Assembly (NCBI GenBank): GCA_041627895.1
Contig: JBFKQC010000023.1
Location: forward strand, 1 to 49,036
Direction of reading: 5' to 3'
Length of the DNA: 49,036 nucleotides
Source of the DNA: JBFKQC01 sp041627895
Lineage (GTDB): Bacteria; Pseudomonadota; Alphaproteobacteria; Rhodobacterales; Rhodobacteraceae
In this document: positions 45,962 to 49,036 of the stretch, piece after piece
Numbering within the stretch: the first letter of the stretch is position 1
Layout: the number at the start of each line of letters is the position of its first letter
Translations under genes and position numbers: made by a program
Notes under the pieces: model-generated
The model's database searches: none
Told to the model about the DNA's origin: nothing
What the model saw: the letters and a program-made list of their open reading frames with translations, nothing else

Positions 45962-45980
45962 CGCAAAACAACCGCAAGAT
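45962..45980 (+). repeat. 19-nt direct repeat, copy 1
   Basis: CGCAAAACAACCGCAAGAT matches copy 2 at 46282-46300 at 17 of 19 positions, same orientation. The copies are 320 bp apart in the eCIS-regulator intergenic region. SARP regulators bind direct repeats, so it may be a regulatory element; copy 1 is about 670 bp upstream of the sheath start. Confidence 0.7.
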
Positions 45981-46155
45981 CGCGGCGGCATTTGCGTTAA
46001 AGAACCGTCAAAACTCGCGAAATGCGGGAGAATCTTTTTGCGAATGTCTGCCAGATGACATCCGCGCCGGGCCGCGGGACTTCGGCAGTGATGATTCGCG
46101 TTAAAGGAGAATCGGCAGGATAGGGGGCATGCGGTGGATAACTTGCCATGCAATA

Positions 46156-46171
46156 TCATATACTTATATGA
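46156..46171. promoter_or_regulatory. AT-rich 16-bp inverted repeat TCATATA-CT-TATATGA
   Basis: Seven-base perfect arms separated by CT, in a markedly AT-rich patch (46135-46175) of the GC-rich intergenic region, about 204 bp upstream of the regulator start. The geometry resembles a transcription-factor dyad. No protein in the window is an obvious partner, as the SARP should prefer direct repeats. Confidence 0.5.
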
Positions 46172-46271
46172 CCGGCGCAGGCGCGGCGCCGTCCTGCCGG
46201 ATCGTGGGCGGGACGGGTGCGGCGCACTCGGCGGGTCTTTGCCTGAGTCGCCCTTCCGGCGAAGTCGCCCC

Positions 46272-46300
46272 TTGAGAGTTACGCAAAATAACTGCAAGAT
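46272..46300 (+). promoter_or_regulatory. Candidate promoter of the SARP gene
   Basis: TTGAGA at 46272-46277 and CAAGAT at 46295-46300 are spaced by 17 bp, about 75 bp upstream of the regulator start. The -35 box is good and the -10 is weak, as is common in alphaproteobacteria. The -10 and most of the spacer lie within copy 2 of the 19-nt repeat, so a protein bound there would touch the promoter. Confidence 0.45.
46282..46300 (+). repeat. 19-nt direct repeat, copy 2
   Basis: CGCAAAATAACTGCAAGAT, 17 of 19 identical to copy 1 (45962-45980). It overlaps the spacer and -10 of the candidate SARP promoter and may serve autoregulation. Confidence 0.7.
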
Positions 46301-46374
46301 TTGGCCCGGTTTCGTGTGATGCTCTCCCCGGTCCGGCGCCAGTCCGCCGATCCGGATTCGCGCAGGGGTAGGAT

Positions 46375-47682
46375 ATGATCCCCCAGATTCGCCTGCTTGG
46401 CGGGTGCAGCCTGTCCGGTCCGGACGGGCGCCGGATCAAGATGCAGACCCGGAAGTCTTGGGGGCTTCTGGCCTATCTCGCCGCGTCCGGCGGGCGCGCC
46501 GTGGCGCGCGAGGAGCTGGCCGCGCTGCTCTGGCCCGCCGGCCGCGAGGGCCAGGGCCGCGCCAGCCTGCGCCAGGAGCTTGCGGTGCTGCGCAAGGCGC
46601 TCAGGCAGGCCGGGGCCGACGTGATCGAGCCGGGCAAGGAGGCGGTAAGCTTCGCCGGCCGGCCGGGGCTGGTCGACGCGGCGGATCTCGAGGCCGCGCT
46701 CGACAGCGAGAACTGGGACGACTGGCGCCGCGGCATCGCGCTTTACCGCGGCGATTTCCTGGCCGGGCTGACGCCGCGCGCGGCGCCGTTCGAGGAATGG
46801 CTCTGGCTCGAGCGCCAGCGCCTCAAGAACCGGGTCACGGCGGCGCTGCAGAAGCTCCTCGACCGCGGCCTCGAAGCCTCGGATCCCGCCGCCGCGCTGG
46901 CCACCGCCGAGCGGCTGCTGGCGGTCGAACCGACGCACGAGCCCGCCTACCGCACGCAGATGCGGCTTCTGCGGCTGGCCGGGCGGCGTGCCGAGGCGCT
47001 GCAGCTCTACAACACCTGCCGCGCGATGTTGCGGCGCGAACTGGATGCCGAACCGTCGCGCGAGACCGCGGAACTGGCCGAGGAAATCCGCATCGAAACC
47101 GGGATGCCTGACGAGACCGCCGGCCGGCGCAGCCTGCGCCATGCCCGGCTGACGGTGCTGTGCATGTCGCTGACCGGGCCCGCCGATCCGGACATGCTGC
47201 ACGACCCCGACACGCTGGGGCTGGTGCAAGAGCGGTTCCGCCAGCGCGCCGAGCGCGTCGTGGCGTCGGCCGGCGGCACCGCCTTGCCCGGCATCGGCGA
47301 CCGGTTCGTCGCGATCTTCGGCTATCCCGAGGCGCGGCGCGAGGACAGCGAAAGCGCGGTGCGCGCCGCGCTGGCGCTGGCGTCCGAGCCGTTCAGCATC
47401 ACCGCGTCCGGCGTGCTCTGGCCCTGCGGCGCGCTTGCGCGGGGCGAGGTGCTGTATGCGCCGCGGCACGCGGACGGGACCGGGCCGGAACTGATCGGCG
47501 CCGCGCTGCTGCGGGCGGCGCGGCTGGCGCACAGCGCGCGCGGCGGCCAGGTGATCGCCGGCAGCGACGTGACCTCCGGGCTTGGCGGGCGCTTCGTGTT
47601 CGAGCCGGTGGACACCGCGGGCGAGATGCCAGCCCCTGCCGGCATGGTGATCCGCAGGGCGCGGGCCGACGTCACGGTCTAG
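46375..47682 (+). CDS. SARP/BTAD transcriptional regulator with degenerate nucleotidyl-cyclase-like domain
   Basis: A 435-residue regulator. Residues 1-95 form the winged-helix OmpR/SARP-like domain (QTRKSWGLLAYLA, EELAALLWP, ASLRQELAVLRKAL); 100-245 is the BTAD helical repeat domain (FEEWLWLERQRL, EPTHEPAYRTQMRLL, ALQLYNTCRAML); 255-400 resembles a class III cyclase (LTVLCMSLTGP, GIGDRFVAIFGYP, LIGAALLRAARLAHSARGGQVIAG). In that domain the first metal Asp is lost (Ser in its place), so catalysis is unlikely and ligand sensing is the inferred role. It is divergent from the eCIS set and is the best candidate for its regulator. Confidence 0.83.
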   Translation: MIPQIRLLGGCSLSGPDGRRIKMQTRKSWGLLAYLAASGGRAVAREELAALLWPAGREGQGRASLRQELAVLRKALRQAGADVIEPGKEAVSFAGRPGLVDAADLEAALDSENWDDWRRGIALYRGDFLAGLTPRAAPFEEWLWLERQRLKNRVTAALQKLLDRGLEASDPAAALATAERLLAVEPTHEPAYRTQMRLLRLAGRRAEALQLYNTCRAMLRRELDAEPSRETAELAEEIRIETGMPDETAGRRSLRHARLTVLCMSLTGPADPDMLHDPDTLGLVQERFRQRAERVVASAGGTALPGIGDRFVAIFGYPEARREDSESAVRAALALASEPFSITASGVLWPCGALARGEVLYAPRHADGTGPELIGAALLRAARLAHSARGGQVIAGSDVTSGLGGRFVFEPVDTAGEMPAPAGMVIRRARADVTV

Positions 47683-47706
47683 CGTGGCGATCTGCCCCGA
47701 CCGGGG

Positions 47707-48114
47707 TCATTCCGCCGCCCCGCCGCTTTCGGGTTCGAAATCCAGCGCCACGCCGTTGATGCAATACCGCAGCCCGGTCGGCTGCGGCCCGTCGGGAAAG
47801 ACATGGCCGAGATGCGCGTCGCAGCGGTTGCAATGCACCTCGGTGCGCCGCATGAACCACGAATTGTCCTCGGACTCGCCCACCATCCCGGCGTCCTTCG
47901 GCTGGTAGAACGACGGCCAGCCCGAGCCGCTGTCGAACTTGTGCGCCTTGTCGAACAGCTCGGCCCCGCAGCAGACGCAGCGGAATGTGCCGGGCCCTTC
48001 GGGAAAGGATTCGTGCGTAAACGCGCGCTCGGTGCCGTGCTTGCGGGTGACCTTGTAGGCCAGATCGCTGAGCCTGGCGCGCCATTCCGCGTCCGATCTT
48101 TCGACTTTCTCCAT
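47707..48114 (-). CDS. msrB: Peptide-methionine (R)-S-oxide reductase
   Basis: A 135-residue thiol enzyme that reduces methionine-R-sulfoxide in proteins. Zinc cysteines C46/C49 (FRCVCCG) and C95/C98 (HCNRC) and the resolving/catalytic RYCINGVALDF (C118) are present. The ATG at 48114 has AAGGAGA 8 bp upstream; longer in-frame starts lack support. It converges on the SARP gene, with a short CCCC/GGGG stem between them. Confidence 0.95.
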   Translation of the reverse strand: MEKVERSDAEWRARLSDLAYKVTRKHGTERAFTHESFPEGPGTFRCVCCGAELFDKAHKFDSGSGWPSFYQPKDAGMVGESEDNSWFMRRTEVHCNRCDAHLGHVFPDGPQPTGLRYCINGVALDFEPESGGAAE

Positions 48115-48219
48115 CGCGTGCGTCTCCTTGTCGGGCATCCGCCGGATCTTGTGTGCCGGATGCGGTCGACCCATATTTAGGCGGCTGCGTCAGGCTGCCA
48201 AGCGAAAGGTGCGACCGGC

Positions 48220-48963
48220 ATGCTGAACTTGCGCAAGGGACGCTTCGCCGCGCGCCAGGCGGCGGGGGCGGCCGATATCGAGGCGGCGCAGGCGCTGCGC
48301 TATCGCGCGTTCCGCGCGCGCGCCGGCGAGCCGGGGCGCGACGCCGACCGCTTCGACGCGGTCTGTACACACGTGCTGGTGGAAGAGACGCGCAGCGGGC
48401 GGCTGGTCTGCTGCTTCCGCATCCTGCCGCTGTCGGACGGCGGCGAGATCGCGCAAAGCTATTCGGCGCAGTATTACGAACTGTCGGCACTGGAACGCTT
48501 CGAGGGCCGGATGGTCGAGATGGGCCGGTTCTGCATCGACCCGGACTTTGCCGGCGACCCGGACATCCTGCGCGTCGCCTGGGGCGCGATGACCCGCTAT
48601 GTCGACGACGAGGGGGTCGAGATGCTGTTCGGCTGCTCGTCCTTCGCCGGGACCGGGACGCAGGCCTATCTCGACGCCTTCGCGATGCTGAAAGAGCGTC
48701 ACATCGCGCCAAAGAGGTGGCTGCCCAAGGTCAAGGCGCCGGACGTGTTTCGCTTTGCCCGGCGGCTGCGCGGCAAGCCCGACGTGAAGCGGGCGATGCG
48801 CACGATGCCGCCCCTGCTGCGCACCTACCTGGCGATGGGCGGGTGGGTCAGCGACCACGCCGTGGTCGACCGCGACCTGAACACGCTGCACGTATTCACC
48901 GGGCTGGAGATCAGGGCGATACCCCCGGGCAGGGCACGGCTCTTGCGGGGTGTCGCTGCCTGA
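48220..48963 (+). CDS. OlsB-like GNAT N-acyltransferase (ornithine lipid synthesis type)
   Basis: A 247-residue acyltransferase related to OlsB, which transfers a 3-hydroxyacyl chain from acyl carrier protein to ornithine to make lyso-ornithine lipid, common in Rhodobacteraceae. The core is visible from RYRAFRARAGEPGRDADRFD, VCTHVLVEET, CCFRILPL, VEMGRFCIDPDF and LFGCSSFAGT. AAAGG precedes the ATG. No olsA is visible next to it, since the window ends 73 bp later. It could be another hydroxyacyl-ACP acyltransferase of the same fold. Confidence 0.8.
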   Translation: MLNLRKGRFAARQAAGAADIEAAQALRYRAFRARAGEPGRDADRFDAVCTHVLVEETRSGRLVCCFRILPLSDGGEIAQSYSAQYYELSALERFEGRMVEMGRFCIDPDFAGDPDILRVAWGAMTRYVDDEGVEMLFGCSSFAGTGTQAYLDAFAMLKERHIAPKRWLPKVKAPDVFRFARRLRGKPDVKRAMRTMPPLLRTYLAMGGWVSDHAVVDRDLNTLHVFTGLEIRAIPPGRARLLRGVAA

Positions 48964-49036
48964 AGGAGTTCGCTTGCGCTCACGCATGGCGTGCCCGTAC
49001 TCGCCTCCGGCTCCGTGCGGGCGGCACGAGGGGCTC

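Larger units (their letters stand above)
45290..46374. other. 1.1-kb non-coding region between the eCIS set and its divergent regulator
   Basis: No credible gene lies here; the open frames present are shadows with odd composition. The part nearest the sheath gene contains an AT-richer stretch at 45495-45530 with a short dyad (ACACAGTGT, 45510-45518), a possible eCIS promoter area. The part near the regulator carries a 19-nt repeat, a 16-bp dyad and a promoter (listed separately), plus GCGTTAAAG twice (45994-46002, 46098-46106). The length suggests a long untranslated leader or several regulators. Confidence 0.7.

Noticed and set aside
45317..46297. Several open frames in the 1.1-kb intergenic region
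   Set aside because: They have erratic composition, no convincing ribosome binding sites and no domain; they overlap each other on both strands, as chance frames do.
47695..47706. CCCC-GACC-GGGG hairpin between SARP and msrB as a terminator
   Set aside because: The stem has only four base pairs and no U-tract; chance is likely at this GC content.

Overview
The window is GC-rich DNA from an alphaproteobacterium, most likely of the Rhodobacteraceae. That placement rests on the base composition, weak -10 boxes, the purD/xseA/MltB/MsrB/OlsB-type housekeeping genes and the HpaR-type homoprotocatechuate cluster; it is inference, since no rRNA marker is present. The sequence starts with 69 consecutive C residues, probably an assembly artefact, and the first gene is the stub of a transporter locus cut by the contig edge.

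Bases 104-3465 hold a polyamine-type uptake and transamination locus: a PotF/PotD-like binding protein (-), a divergent FadR-type GntR regulator (+) and a class III aminotransferase (+). Three TTTGATC dyads sit where the regulator would control both arms. Bases 3559-5140 hold a small SH3-domain protein and an unidentified four-helix membrane protein. Bases 5165-10559 are a homoprotocatechuate meta-cleavage cluster: hpaR (-), then hpaF-hpaE and hpaD-hpaG-hpaH (+), with a 20-bp operator dyad in the divergent promoter. A sulfatase/phosphonate-monoester-hydrolase-like gene follows. It converges on purD across an unusual run of four perfect GTCGAC-centred palindromes. xseA diverges from purD and is followed by an 11-copy octamer array and an MltB-type lytic transglycosylase.

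Bases 17293-45289, all on the minus strand, form a 28-kb tightly packed gene set for an extracellular contractile injection system (eCIS, the Afp/PVC/MAC-type phage-tail-like particle). In transcription order: sheath, tube, zinc-ribbon T4-baseplate-like protein, Pro/Ala-rich disordered protein, DUF4255 cap protein, AAA+ ATPase, CIS-tube adaptor, LysM-like protein, gp27-like hub, gp5/gpV-like spike, a small possible tip protein, gp25-like wedge, two baseplate-J-type proteins, a tail-protein-I-like protein, a beta-helix protein, a five-PASTA-domain protein, and a 1310-residue DUF4157 protein with an HNH-like motif that is the best effector candidate. Most junctions overlap or touch, so the set is probably one or a few transcripts. 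A hairpin after the tube gene could adjust stoichiometry.

A 1.1-kb non-coding region separates the sheath gene from a divergent SARP/BTAD regulator carrying a degenerate nucleotidyl-cyclase-like domain, a plausible dedicated eCIS regulator. A 19-nt direct repeat and a 16-bp dyad lie in that region. The window ends with msrB and an OlsB-like acyltransferase. The eCIS block therefore sits between ordinary chromosomal genes, and I see no integrase, tRNA or insertion sequence at its edges.
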